From Austropuccinia psidii (lineage: Eukaryota > Basidiomycota > Pucciniomycetes > Pucciniales > Sphaerophragmiaceae), in assembly GCA_023105745.1 (NCBI GenBank), contig JALGQZ010000009.1:43615967-43679966 (forward strand): DNA of 64,000 bases. Reading direction: 5' to 3'. The position numbers and the translations under genes are program-made. Positions within the stretch are counted from its first letter, which is position 1; every line of letters begins with the position of its first letter. A model generated the notes under the pieces. It did no database searches. It had not been told where the DNA came from and worked only from the letters and a program-made list of their open reading frames with translations. Shown one piece after another: positions 47,720 to 59,352 of this stretch.

Positions 47720-50700
47720 GAACCATGAATAAAACTCTTGCGGTATTTGGGCCAGGCTTGTCAGGGTACAAAGTGTTAAAATTCTTGACAAGATCTGGTG
47801 AGTTTTTAAGGTTGGAAGCACATTTTAAAGTTGTTGTTTCTTGGTCTTCACTGAATTATTTCCACTTTAAAAGGTACTATAATTTACCTCCCTTGAATGT
47901 TGAGTACAGAGCCTGAGTCACTTTCCATTCCTCCTGCTCTTTCACAAGGACTGGTGGTGATGGAAATTGATGTTGGTTTGGGATAGTTGATTTCTTGGTG
48001 GGTTCTCATAAGGACACATGGAATACAGGGTGAACTGATTACCATTGTTGAGGAAAGTTGAGGTGATCTGCATGGCTTCCAATCTTCTTCAATACTTCAA
48101 AGGGTCCCAACCATCTTTCTGACAGCTTCTTGGTAGGCCCTGTAGTCTTGATATTCTTTGGGGCTAGCCATTCTTTGTCCCTAGGTTCCAAATAAGGTGA
48201 AATAGTCCTACTTCTATCTGCATACTTCTTAAATAACCTTATTACTTACTCTAATTATTCTCTGACTAATTTATGTACTGATAAGAGTTTTGTTGAGAAA
48301 TTTCCAGAAGGTGTGTCTTCAGAAATGTGAATTGAATCAAAACTGGGATTCATTCCACAAATGGTGAGCAAAGGTGATTTCTTTGTTGATGAATTTTCTG
48401 CATTATTATAGGAAAATTCAGGAAGAGGGAGCTAGATGTGTGAGTCATCTTGATGGTAACTGAAATACATCCAAATATACTGTTCTAGAGTCTGATTTAC
48501 CCACTATGTCTGCCCATCTGTTTCAGGGTGGAAAGCCGTTGAAAAATTTGTTTATATCTTGAGCTTCTGAAATAATTGGGTCCATTATAATGAAAAAAAA
48601 AGAATCCTCTATCACTAAGAATACTTATTGGAAGGACATGTTTAGAAAAGACATTAATGATGGAGATTTGAGACACATCCAAGGCAGTAATTTTTAAATA
48701 ATTTGGAATGAATATTTCCATTTTTGGGAATCTGTCCACAAATACTAAAACTGAGTTAAAGCTCTTGGAAAATGGCAATTGAGTGATAAAGTCCATTGAT
48801 AGTGAATTCCAAGGACCAAATGGAATTTGAAAAGGCTTGAGTAATCCAGACTTCTTATGATTAATTTTCTTCTTTCTTGCACATTGCTGACATGAGGATA
48901 CATATTCCTTTATTATTTGATTCATGCCAATCCAATGAAAAAAAAATGAGCTCAAGGGTCTTCTCGGGTCTTTTCCTGGCCAGGGTAGCCAGCCAACAGT
49001 GAGTCATGAGGCCTTTGAAGAATATCTGATTGAATTTCTTGATTTCTTGGAATAACAACTCTATCTTTGAGTAACAATCACATGGATTGAGGCTCAATAG
49101 AATAATATGTTACTGATTCACCTCTTACCAGCTTCTTGAGTACTTCTTTATAATATTTGTCTTTCCATACCTCTTTTTGAATTTGGTCAACTAAATCTGA
49201 GAACATTTGTACTTTGATTGAAAGGAATTTTGATTCTTGAATTTTATCTTGCTTAAGAACTTGATGAAAGGTTTGAGGATTCTTGCTGATTAAGTTCACC
49301 CCCCCCCCTCTGGGTACATGTTGTACCAATGAGAAAAGGCATCTGTTAAAGTGTCCAGAATGTCTTGGAGGGAAGTAATGGTGAAGTGAAACTAAGAAAG
49401 AAACTCAACCCAGTGGGCTTGACAACAAGTAGGGACTTTGGAAGACGTAAAGTATTGAAGAGAAGAATGGTCTGTCAAGACCTCAAAGGAATGAGAAAGA
49501 TAAAGAATAAAAGCTCTCCAGGATTTGAGAGCCCAAACTATGCCAAGAAATTCCTTGTAATAAATCTCATAGTTGTTCTCAGCTGGGAGAAGCTTGTGAC
49601 TATCAAATGCAATGGGATGCTTTAATGAGTCATTCAACTGACTCAGTACTGCACCCAAGGCATAATCATAAGCATTGGCTCCCACAATAGTTGGTAGAGA
49701 AGGATTGAAATGAGAAATGATAGTAGAAGTGGTGAATTGTTCTTTGAGTAATTACAGCTTACTAAGAGCTTCCTCATTGAATATAAAGGGAGAATATTAT
49801 TAAGAAGGGAAGAGAGAGAAGTGATTTTATTGGAGCAGTTTTTAATGAAACAACAATAGAAATTGTAAAATCCAAGAAATGATTGGGGAGCCTTTCTTTT
49901 CTTGGGCTGAGGCCAATGGAGGACTTGTTGAAATTTTGAAGAATCCATATTGAGGCCCTCACTTGAAAAAACATAGCCAATGTATTCCACACTTGAAGCA
50001 TGGAATACAAACTTTGGGGCTTTGGAAAACAGATTTGTTTCCCTCAGCCTTTGGAGGAAAGAGGCCACATTTCTGACATGTTCCTCCTCAGTGCTTGAGA
50101 AGACCATAATATCATCTAAAGAAGCTACAAAGAAAAGGTCCAAGAAGTCTGTAAAAATATCATTTAAAAGATTCTGGAATGAAGCAGGAGAATTTGGTAA
50201 GCCAAATGGCATAAATAAGTACTCATAGCTACCATAATGTATCCTAGTGGCTGTTAAATTCTCATCCCCCTCTTGGATTATCAGGAGATTATAAGCACCA
50301 CACAGATATATATTGAAGAATATCATGGGACATTTGTATACAACAAGAATATGGTTCATAGGAGGGACAGGATACCTGTTCTTCCTAGTGACAGAATTGA
50401 TCTTAGGGTAGTCAACACACAAATGGAGGCCACCATCTTTTTCCTTAACAAAAAGGACAGGTGCTCCTGTTGAAACCTTTCTCTACATTTGCTGAAATGT
50501 AGGACCGTAGTGTTTCTGAATCATGTTTGATAAAGAGTAGATAAAACAAACTGGTGGTAGAATACCCTCAAGTTCAATATGGTGATCACACAAATGGTGT
50601 GGAAGAAACTTCTCTGCTTTCACCTTGGAAAAAACATGCAAATAATGTTGGTAAGCAGGAAGAACTACCTCAAGCACAGTTTGAATTTCTTCTGGCTCTT

Positions 50701-51420
50701 CCTCCCCATCCAACAGCTCCTAAGGGCATGCATGAAAGGATAAAGGAAGAATGTCCATATTACCTTGAAAGAGATGAAGTGAACATATAACAAAATGCTC
50801 TTTACCATCTTTTACCTATTTGAAGGCTTCATCTCTTTATGGAAGTAATTACTGAGAGGCCATGATGGAAGGGATATGGAAAGAAGAAGGAAGGGAAGGT
50901 TTCTTAAGTTCACCAACCAAAGCAACACTGTTGAAAGAAGGGGCAAAGTCATTACTAGTAGAAGAAATAATACCACCAGAATCCTTATACTAGAATCCTC
51001 ATGACTAGAATCATAGGTGATCAATTAACTTTTACAATCAATAATGGGATTAAAATGGTAAAGGAAATTGGACCCCAGTATTAGGTCTTCTCCCTTTGGT
51101 GAATCCATGATAAAAAAGTCCCATTCAAAGCTTGGGAATGAAGGCAAGTCAACAACCCAGTTGGTATAATGAGTGATGAACAAGGAAGTGGATTCATTTT
51201 AATCCAAAGTGATAAGAGGAATCTTTTCAGGGAGCTCTGAAATTGTCAATGAGTACTTGAGAACAAAATTATTTGCAATACAGCAATTTGTAGCACCAGA
51301 GGAAATGTGAATACTATGAAAAATGTCAAGACAGAAGAACAAATGAGAAATGTTAAAGATTTCTTGAGACTAGTATTCAGAGTTCACAATTGTGCTCTTG
51401 AATGAAATGAGTTGGAACCA
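47720..51420 (-). pseudogene. pol: Element H pol, heavily broken
   Basis: Minus strand, same order as A: remnants of the protease region (about 51400-50750), RT (50700-49900) with box ASLDDIMVFSS where Tyr of YLDD is Ser, RNase H (about 49690-49350), integrase zinc finger and core (48950-48500, SMDFITQLP and ILSDRG with both Asp kept), then decayed C-terminal sequence to about 47720. Many frameshifts and stops. The stop codon at the end of the A frame is lost here. Confidence 0.88.
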
Positions 51421-51442
51421 CTGAACACATCATTATTCCCAC

Positions 51443-52734
51443 TCAGGATTTTCCCTGCTTGCTAGGGAAGCCTCTTGAAGACCCTGGCCTATTTTGAGGC
51501 CTCTTGAAGCATTTTTCAATTGGGTCCTTTCCACCACAATTAGTGCATAGACCTTCTTCAATCCACCTCTCCTTTTCAGAACCAATTAGTTTATTTTCCT
51601 TATTTAGGAGAGCATCATGAGGATTATCCTTTGAGACTAGAAAATACTTCCCCTTCTTGCTCTTTTTTTGATGAGGCTTCTTGGAAGATGAATCTTGAGG
51701 AGTCCTGAAAGAATTGGATCCAGTAACTGGTAGCTTCTTCTCCTGATTACTACCCTTCTCCCTCAGCCTCTCATGGTACCTGGTATCTAATTCCAAAGTA
51801 ATATCCATGAGTTCTTGAAGGCTATCAAAAGTACCAGGGTTAGAAGCCAACTGGTCAGATAGTCTTGATGCTAATCTTCTTCTATAAACATGAATATAAA
51901 CCCTTTCTACCCAATCCCAATTCTTGGCATTAAGCTTCTGAAATCAGTCATGTACAAGGATAAATGACCATTTTACAACACTTATTCAGCTTTTCTGACT
52001 TCATTGGGATCACCAAACAGAGTGAATAACTGAGTTTCAAACAACAGAAAGTTATTGAGGAGGTAGGATTGTTCTTCATTTGAGATATTTGAGAGATATG
52101 GTTCAATCCATTTTCCAGCTCTACCAGTTAGAAAAGAAGTTGATTAAAGAGCCTTTTTCCTGTCAGAGAAGAATATTGCTTGGTCATTATGAAAAATTAA
52201 TTGATAGGATTGAACAAATCCTCTCAATTTATGGGCTTCAGTACCATCAAAAAAATCAGGTGCCTTAATTGATGGAGTCTTTAATTTTCCCTGGGGGAAA
52301 CTACTTGAATGAATTGGCCCATGAATTGACCATTTGTTCCATAATCTTGAGAAAATTTGGTTCAGCTTGAGAGACAAGAGGTTGATTGGGAAGAGCTAGA
52401 TTTGGAGTTTTAGAAGCCTCAGGGGCACCTGCCACTTCAGCTTCCTCAGACTCTTATACCTCTTTATCTTCAGCTTCCCCTAATCTGTTTCTAGGTCCTT
52501 GAGAAATACCTTAATAGCCACCCAACAAGCCAGAGAATAATCTTGATCTTTTTGATTTCATACCTCCTTTTCTGGGGGTGCTTCTCCTTCCATTGATGGT
52601 CCTCTGTCCAAATCTTCACTCAGTTGACAAACTTGGTGGTGTGCATTCAAGAGGAGTACTTGCTTTAAGAATGAGAACAGCTTGATTTTGTTGGGATCTT
52701 GTATTCTTGGCTGGGGGCTATGCTGAGCAGGCAT
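51443..52734 (-). pseudogene. gag: Element H gag, broken
   Basis: Start at ATG 52734 (MPAQHSP..., matching A). The acidic region is near 52470, the Gag core in pieces (52377-52144), and the C-terminal part is open from 51850 to 51443 with CGGKDPIEKC zinc-knuckle-like motif and a Lys-rich stretch. Several frameshifts lie between 52144 and 51850. Confidence 0.85.
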
Positions 52735-53511
52735 TTTTGTAGAATAAGAAAATACGCTTGATTATACTTTGAGAATAAAAATGAGGCTTGACCAAATCAA
52801 ATAAAATGGGAATTCTTGATGAGACTTGAGAAATAAATAAATGTGGAAATCTTGGAAAGTGAAAATGACAAATTCAAAATCTTACAAATGAATCAATATT
52901 TTTGAAGAGTATCAAATAAATTTCAATCAATAAATTAATCAATTCAATAAGTTTATCAATATATTCCAAAATTAATGTCAATAAATCTTGAAGAATTCAA
53001 TAGATCAACAAATTTCTTCAAATCAGAATCAGTGTCTTGAGGAATTCCATAAATAAATCAATATCTTCAGGGATCAATTTAATATCTTGGCAAGGCAAAA
53101 TCAGTCATTTAATCACAATAAGATCAGTTTTCTTGAAGAATTCAAAATCAATCAAAAATGAATCCAGTCCAATGAAACATATCCTGAACCACTGAATCAA
53201 TTATCACAATAAATTCCAACCAACAAACCAACCAGATTCAAAACCCTGATAAGACCTGGATTCAGAAATACAAATAAATTGGATATTCGATTTACAATTA
53301 ACAATAAAGGAAAATAGTCAGCAGGATTCAAGAAATGATAAAAAAGGGTCAATTTTCATATGAATAAAATGAATGAGATGAAAGTTGATGAGAGTCATAA
53401 ACATCATAGAAAGTCATACAATCAAAAAATCATGAGAAGGCATAATTGATTAATGAGAGAAATGAATATAATGAATGAAAAATGAAATAATTATGAGCTA
53501 ATTAATTTAAT
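52735..53511 (-). repeat. Element H untranslated leader
   Basis: Reverse complement of the TTGATT-rich leader seen in A (AATCAA repeats here), more diverged. No gene. Confidence 0.7.
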
Positions 53512-54230
53512 TTCACACGGGCTCTTCTAAGGGAAGAGGGAATGGAACACAGTAAACTGGATCTCACTTATGGAGGGCTCAAGATGGGATATGAAATACA
53601 CTTAGAAGTGTGATGAAGATAGAATTTCTAATGAAATAAATATAATAAAGCAGCAAAAAAAATAAGAGCAAATAATAAAAGAGAAAACCACAAACAAGTC
53701 CAAGTCCACTATTTCAACCTGTCAGAAAGAAAGAGAAGGGTTAATAAGGATATGGCCACCACAACTCTACTGAACAGATGAGCAAAAGGCAAAGACCAAA
53801 TTAAAAACAATAAATATAATACTTCAAAATAAGAATAGAAAGATTTATTAAAGAATGAATCAAATATATTAATTAACTGGGGAAAAATCCCCAGGGGGAG
53901 AAAGAGGGGCTGGTATATGTGAGAATCCTCCAGCCCTTATCCAAAATGTGAATTTTCTTGGGAGGATTCTTCATTTGAATTGATTTATATAATACAGCCC
54001 CTGTCAGGATGTACAGGGTCTGTAAAAGAGGGGTGGTGGCGTTGGGTAATCATACAGATTTGGACTTGAGAATCCAAAAACTGTATTTTGTGAATACAGC
54101 CTGTACAAGTGTTGAAAAGCTGTATTGATGAACCAAGCTGTATGAATGTTGCCTCAAGAAGCTTTTCTGGTTTGTTGACTTTGAGTGGGGCTAAGATTGA
54201 ATACCCTTCCCTTGGATAGTGGCTGTGACG
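53512..54230 (-). repeat. Element H 5' LTR
   Basis: About 719 bases, minus strand CGTCACAGCC (first base changed from T) to GAGCCCGTGTGAAA. It carries the same CTGGGGA...TCCCCAG/TTAATTAA centre and the same end as the 3' LTR of A. The outer boundary at 54230 is set by that alignment. Confidence 0.85.
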
Positions 54231-54399
54231 TAGCCATACTCCCATGTCCTGAGCTCATTTGATGATATTAAGTCCCCATATTCATCTCCTTCTCAGGTTG
54301 GTTACTTTATTAATCATATGGGTAACAAAGTACTATGTAATCCTCCTCAAAGCCTTTTTTACAATTTTTGGGTATATAATTATGTCAGAATCAGATTTC

Positions 54400-55360
54400 A
54401 AAGAGAATATTGTTCTGCAATTGAAAAGTATAATAGGATGGTATCCCAATAATTCACAAAATAATTATCAAAGCCCCAAAGACCCACCTCATAGTATTTC
54501 TTTTTGAGGAATGTCACAAATTGAAGAGTTCCTCCTTTGTCTGGGGTCTTAATGTGTCAATAACATCAGCCAAAATGAGACTGTAAAGAAAAGTAAATAC
54601 AGTTTTATACTTCTACCTTAGGTGAGCTCATTATTTTTGCAGAATATAATAGTATGTGTCACAAAAGGATGTTAGAAATGAGTTACTGAGTGCACAACCT
54701 GCATCACATAGATATTATGACTGTGGAGGTACATAACGATTCCTGTTAAGCAAATTGGAAGAAGCACTTGAGTAATGTGTGCTTACTTTCCAGCCCACAC
54801 AGATTTGTGAGATTATGATATCAAATTCAATTACCAGAAACATTTTTTGGAAAATAATACCTTTGACACTAACCCACACAGACTGATCCTTGATATTTAC
54901 CTTTTCATGTATAAATTTGCCATCAATGGTACCCAGAAAGCGTTGAAATTCCAGGTACTTGGGATTACTTGAGATCTGGTACGTAATTGAGGTTCCATTT
55001 TATGTGATGATGTAGTCTTTATAGATTGTACACAGTTTGCTGATATCTGAGTGGAAGCTATTATTAATTGCTTCCTGGAAGCACTGAAACAATTCACCTT
55101 ATTTAAATGTGGATTGGCCATTGGTGAAAGTGTAAAATAAGTGAATTACCTTTTCTTGCACAACAATATGCCTTAAGTATATAAATGAACCATATTCCAG
55201 AATTCCTTCCTCTAGTTGTTTCAGAATATCCTTTGGTATGCAAAGGACCTGTTGAAATCTGTCGGGTTGACCTTCCAAGAAGTCTTGGACAAATTCATGT
55301 CCTTGAAGATATCCTGTATGAAACTCTATGTGATTCTCTATATCTATAATAATAATGCAG
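54400..55360 (-). pseudogene. PIF/Harbinger-like DDE transposase, degenerate
   Basis: Minus-strand fragments in family order: N-terminal helix region (DRFQQVLCIPKDILKQLEEG, 55255-55200); after a likely intron, SNPKYLEFQRFLGTIDGKFI with the first Asp (about 54990-54915); then VSVKGIIFQ...ICVGWK; then YLCDAGCALSN with the second Asp (about 54700); and, after a predicted intron with CTTTACAG acceptor near 54584, KEELFNL...RNTMRWVFGAL. The third acidic residue (E of RNxxER) is Arg. Several stops are present. It is named from the order of motifs of the DDE_Tnp_4 family. Confidence 0.72.
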
Positions 55361-55560
55361 CTGGTAGCAAAAAATACATATAAAATGATTTTTTATGACT
55401 TTTAGCAAGTGACCTAATGGAAGGAGTGTTAATGAAGAGGTTTTAAAAGTGCGGGATATGGGAAAAAAAATTTACTTTCCAAAATTGAAACTCAAGATCC
55501 AACTAACTTTTACAATTGATAACTTTTTTCATAATTCCAAAGAATTTTTTTCAGAAAAGT

Positions 55561-55598
55561 CTAAAGAAACCATCCCTGCGTTTTTAAGAAACAGGCCC
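55561..55598 (-). repeat. Terminal sequence of the Harbinger-like element, TSD TTA
   Basis: On the minus strand the sequence TTA|GGGCCTGTTTCTTAAAA begins at 55598, about 240 bases upstream of the transposase. PIF/Harbinger elements insert into TWA and make 3-bp duplications, so TTA (55599-55601) fits. The opposite end is not in the window, since H inserted into the element. Confidence 0.5.
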
Positions 55599-55601
55599 TA
55601 A

Positions 55602-56282
55602 ATCCTTTGTCTTCAAATTATCTCATTTAATTATGAGAAAGGAAAATTGTTTTTCTTGAAGTAAAGAAAAACACATCAAAGAGAATTCACATGTTTAAAT
55701 TTAAAAAAATATATTTCCAAAAAAAAGCTTGCAATTTTTTTTTCAAATTTCAATCACTAAAATAACTTAAGCTTCCAGACTTGATTATCAATCATCATGA
55801 TAGTCTATTTGGAATTCTCAGGAATAAATTCCATATGTAATTTCAAGCATAGTTTTTGTTAGAATGTTACATTTAACTCAAACAAATTTCTTATTTAAAA
55901 TCAATAAAATAAAATTCATTGAATAAGATTTAGAAAAATTGTGATTTTGGCTTTGATTTCATGTAAACAAAAATTGAATCTACTTACAGCTCCAGAGGAT
56001 TCCTAGGGTGAAGGGGTTTGTGAGTAAAAATTCCTATAGGCCAGAGGGAATGGATTGCTACATGAGCATATGGACATACTCACCTTAAAAAAGGAATTCC
56101 AGGGCTTAGAAGTCCTTTTTAAAAAATTTGAGGACTTAAAAATGGAGTAATTCCATAACAAAGATGGTCTTATTGTCTAATAATAGCCAGGAAATGTATG
56201 AGACAAAAATTGCATATCAAATGCATTACTTACTTATTGATCTAGTTTATTTTTTACCCCTCTATTTTTTGTGCTTCATATG
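55602..56282. other. Unassigned AT-rich sequence
   Basis: About 680 bases between the Harbinger-like terminus and the probable copia LTR. I see no coding region, tRNA or repeat. It is the only stretch that may be ordinary host sequence. Confidence 0.4.
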
Positions 56283-56289
56283 TTGTTTT

Positions 56290-56898
56290 CTCAGGCTTGA
56301 TTGGTTTCTACTCCTAGCTTAGCCTCTCACTTGTACTAAGAATCTCTGTTTAGCCTACTCACTTATGATTGAAAAAGGAAGGGTTACATAGCCAAGAAGC
56401 TGTATGTCATTTACCAAAGCCCAGTTTTGAAATTTAGTTAATATGCAGTAAATCAACAATGAATTATTGTAAGAAAAATTTACATAAAATGGAAAGCATA
56501 TTAGGGCTAAAATTATAATGGAGATCAATGCTATTAACAAAATTTGAAGGGAAAAAGCAGCTAGTATATCTAGTAGTGAAAGAGAAAATAGAAAGAAAAA
56601 ATAGGCTAAAAATGGAGAGTGATATGAAAAAATAAAAATGATATTTTATAAGTGAATGTAAATTAGTAGAGGTTGTGAGATGGTTCCCTTCTTCATCAGT
56701 TAAGTAGGAGGCTTATGTACTGATAAGAAATTTTAGCTCAAAGTAAAGGTCCTTTAGTAAGACACCTTGCAAGAGTCTTATGGGTGATAAGATACTCCAT
56801 TGTCTTACTGGGCACAATGAAGCTAATGCGCTTTTGAGATAAGAGTGCTAGCTTGATTTTAATGAAAGGTTCTTAGATGGTGTTAAATAAATTTATTT
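56290..56898 (-). repeat. Probable copia 3' LTR
   Basis: Minus strand: a purine run GAGGAGGA precedes TGTTAAATAAATTTATTTAA, a palindromic start that I know from copia LTRs. The distal end is set tentatively at AAACAACA near 56290; no partner LTR or TSD is available, so that boundary is uncertain. Confidence 0.45.
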
Positions 56899-57705
56899 AA
56901 CATCCTCCTCACTGCTATTTTCAAAATTCCTATGTATTCAAGAAATTTTTTAAGAATTACTTTTCTGACTGACTCTGAATTAGTGGGAAAGTCAGCCATA
57001 ACCTCAGAGGTTGGAGCATGGTGGAGCTTGATGATAGATGTCCAGATTACTTCCTTGAGAAAATGAAGTCAAATATTCTTTCTCTTCATTTTTCAATTTT
57101 CAAAGCTACATCCACCATTGGTACTGTTAACACAGTTCTGTTTATCCTCCCAGATGTTGATGGGAATCACCATTTTCAGGATTTTTGCTTCAGTGTACCA
57201 TTACCTTTTCTAAGGAAGATCTGAGGTGAGAAAACAAAGAGCTTTATATTGTGCTTCTGCTGTTAAGCTCAAAACAGAAGGCTGCTTCCTAGTTTTCCAG
57301 ATACCCAGGAAACCATGGAAGGTATATATATAACATTTTATGTATTTTCTAGAAGAATGAAAATTCCCCAGTAAGAATCTCTCCATTTAATGATACCCTG
57401 GGTTCCACCTTTTGGATATTTTAAACCAACATCCAGTGAACCTCTCAAGTTCCAAATAGCATGTAGAAAAACTTACAATATCCAAGGATGGGGATTTCTA
57501 AAAACTGAGACAGACTCCTGAGAGAAAATTACAGGTCAATTCAGGTCTCCCTGCTAGGATAGTTGATACTAACTATTGCACCAAAATAGTTAACCTTGAT
57601 ATCCTTGAGGTTTTTAATTTCATCTTCAGTGAAAATAGTTAGATTATCATTGGGTAAATGGGCTCTGGAATATGGCCAAAACTCACTCATTCCATACTAA
57701 TCAAG
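56883..57705 (-). pseudogene. pol: Copia pol, RT end and RNase H
   Basis: Minus strand: VNYFGAIVSINYPS and SLSQFLEIPILGYCKFF (about 57610-57440, thumb region of copia RT), then PKGGTQGIIKWRDSYWG (57405-57345), a frame change, TEAKILK...WEDKQNCVNSTNGG (57200-57100) and the C-terminal LHHAPTSEVMADFPT...VILKKFLEYIGI (57040-56910). Stops and frame changes throughout. The TAA at 56883 overlaps the presumed LTR start. Confidence 0.82.
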
Positions 57706-59352
57706 TGTCACAGGGGCTCTTATGGAAGCAAGAGGGCCTGGCACTCAGGAATCAAGAACTCACTTGGAGGGCTCCAAAGGATATAAAGAATAATGAAGAT
57801 TTAATTTCTTTAAAGAAGAAGAAAGGGAAAGACAAGTATGCCAAAGATAAAGAAAAGATAAGAGGCCAAAGGCCAAAGATAATAAAGAAGCCAGCCAAGT
57901 GAATCCTCAATTCACTGTTTCAACCTTCCGGAAAAGGGAATTTAATTAGTAAAGGATATGACCACCAATATCCACTGACAGGCAAGGAGGAGAAAGGTTG
58001 CTGAATGACTGACTTAAGATTATCAGTATTAGATTTAATAAGGTAGAAGAAAATAAAGATAATAAGAAGTCCAATATATTAATTAACTGGGGAAAAAGTC
58101 CCCAGTTGTTGAAAGGTGGCCAATATATGTGAAAAACTGAAAGACTGATCCTGGGAGGTAGATCACCGGCTGTATTGTCTGAATTGGGCCAATACAGTTC
58201 TTGCCATCTTGAAATTGAACTGTGTGATTGAATTCCCACAGTAAAAGATTGAATTGGCCCAATTGGGGCAAGGACATACAGGTTGATGGAATTGTCACCT
58301 GTATGGACCAATTGAGTTGTCCAAGGAGTATTGAAATACTTGATGCCTTGACAACTGATTGAAATGACGTAATACCTCTAAGAATGAGCCTTGGGAAGAA
58401 TCCTGAATTTAAGTACCAACCCAACTCCTGCAGAGTCAGGTGGTTGGGGTCCTTGAATGACCTTCTGATTGCCGCCATGGATTGCCAGACTGATGAGTTG
58501 AAAAGGTCCTCCTTTCAAATGGGCATTGGATTTTGGGACCTTGATTTGGAATTGTGGGATTTGGTCCTTAAAATGTCACCATTGAATTGCTGAGCAAAAA
58601 TGGTGCATAATGGTATATAATACCATATATGCGCCACTCCTGCAACCTTGAGTACCGGGTGCATGGAGGAATGAAAGAATTGCCCTTAAGTTGAGGGGAG
58701 TTCTTGCTGAGCTGGTCTGGTGGCCTCTGGTGGTTGCCACAGGTCATGGCTGGAAGAATGGTCCATGGCCAAAAATGGGTCCTATGGGTTCTATGGCCAT
58801 TTTGGTGTCCAAAGGGGTTTTGGCCAAATTGGGTCCAAGGGGTTGGTGGCCAAAATTGGCTCAGATGGGCCCCACCTGGCCTTGGGGGCTATATGGTTGC
58901 CCCTTTTGGCCCCTTTTGGCCTCATTGGATTACACCAAAAGGCGCTTAAATGGCCTACGGCCCACGGGCCGTAGAAGCCGCAGGGGGCCTAAATGGCCCA
59001 AAAAGGCCATTTAGGCCTAAACCCTCCTAATGAAAGGGGGTGGCCCAAAACCAAAGATGATAGCTATGGGGCCCAGAACCCCCTGGAAGACTAAAGGACC
59101 CCCAGGCCCAAAATCAAAGATAAAGGCCTGGGGGTTGGTGATATGGAAATTGGCCAAGGAGGCCAATGATGGCAGGATATGGCCTGAGGCCATCAATTAT
59201 GATGGTGGCCAGAAATGGCCAAAGGGCCATAGAGTATTAGAGGGGGCCAATTGGCCATAAAAGGATATGGCGTGGCCAATTTTCCCCAACTTGGTCCCAG
59301 GCTAGAATTGCCACAACACCCATGGAGGAGGGTCAAACTCATGGTTGTGACA
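57706..59352 (-). repeat. Solo LTR of the A/H superfamily, with GGCC-rich block, TSD TCAAG
   Basis: 1,647 bases flanked by perfect TCAAG (57701-57705, 59353-59357). Minus strand TGTCACAACC to GAGCCCCTGTGACA, matching the ends of the A LTR (TGTAACAACC...CCTGTGACA). The TTAATTAA and CTGGGGA...TCCCCAG centre is kept. It is twice as long as the A LTR because of a GC-rich GGCC block (58690-59290) with a near-perfect palindrome CTACGGCCCACGGGCCGTAG (58955-58974). ORFs in the block are low-complexity and not genes. Confidence 0.9.

Larger units (their letters stand above)
47686..54230 (-). mobile_element. Element H: Ty3/gypsy of the A family, 3' end outside the window
   Basis: Minus strand: 5' LTR 53512-54230, leader, gag, pol and the first few bases of the 3' noncoding region. 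It stops at 47686 because B inserted exactly after GAAAGTAAGTTCC, the motif that is repeated in the same place in A (6063 and 6355). The remainder of H must lie left of element A, outside the window. It aligns with A over its whole length and is more decayed. Confidence 0.9.

Noticed and set aside
57018..57224. Plus-strand ORF as a possible host gene
   Set aside because: The minus strand carries recognisable copia RNase H end motifs at the same place.
58691..59260. Several overlapping plus-strand ORFs of 76-107 residues
   Set aside because: Low-complexity GGCC-rich sequence in which several frames lack stops; it lies inside a solo LTR.
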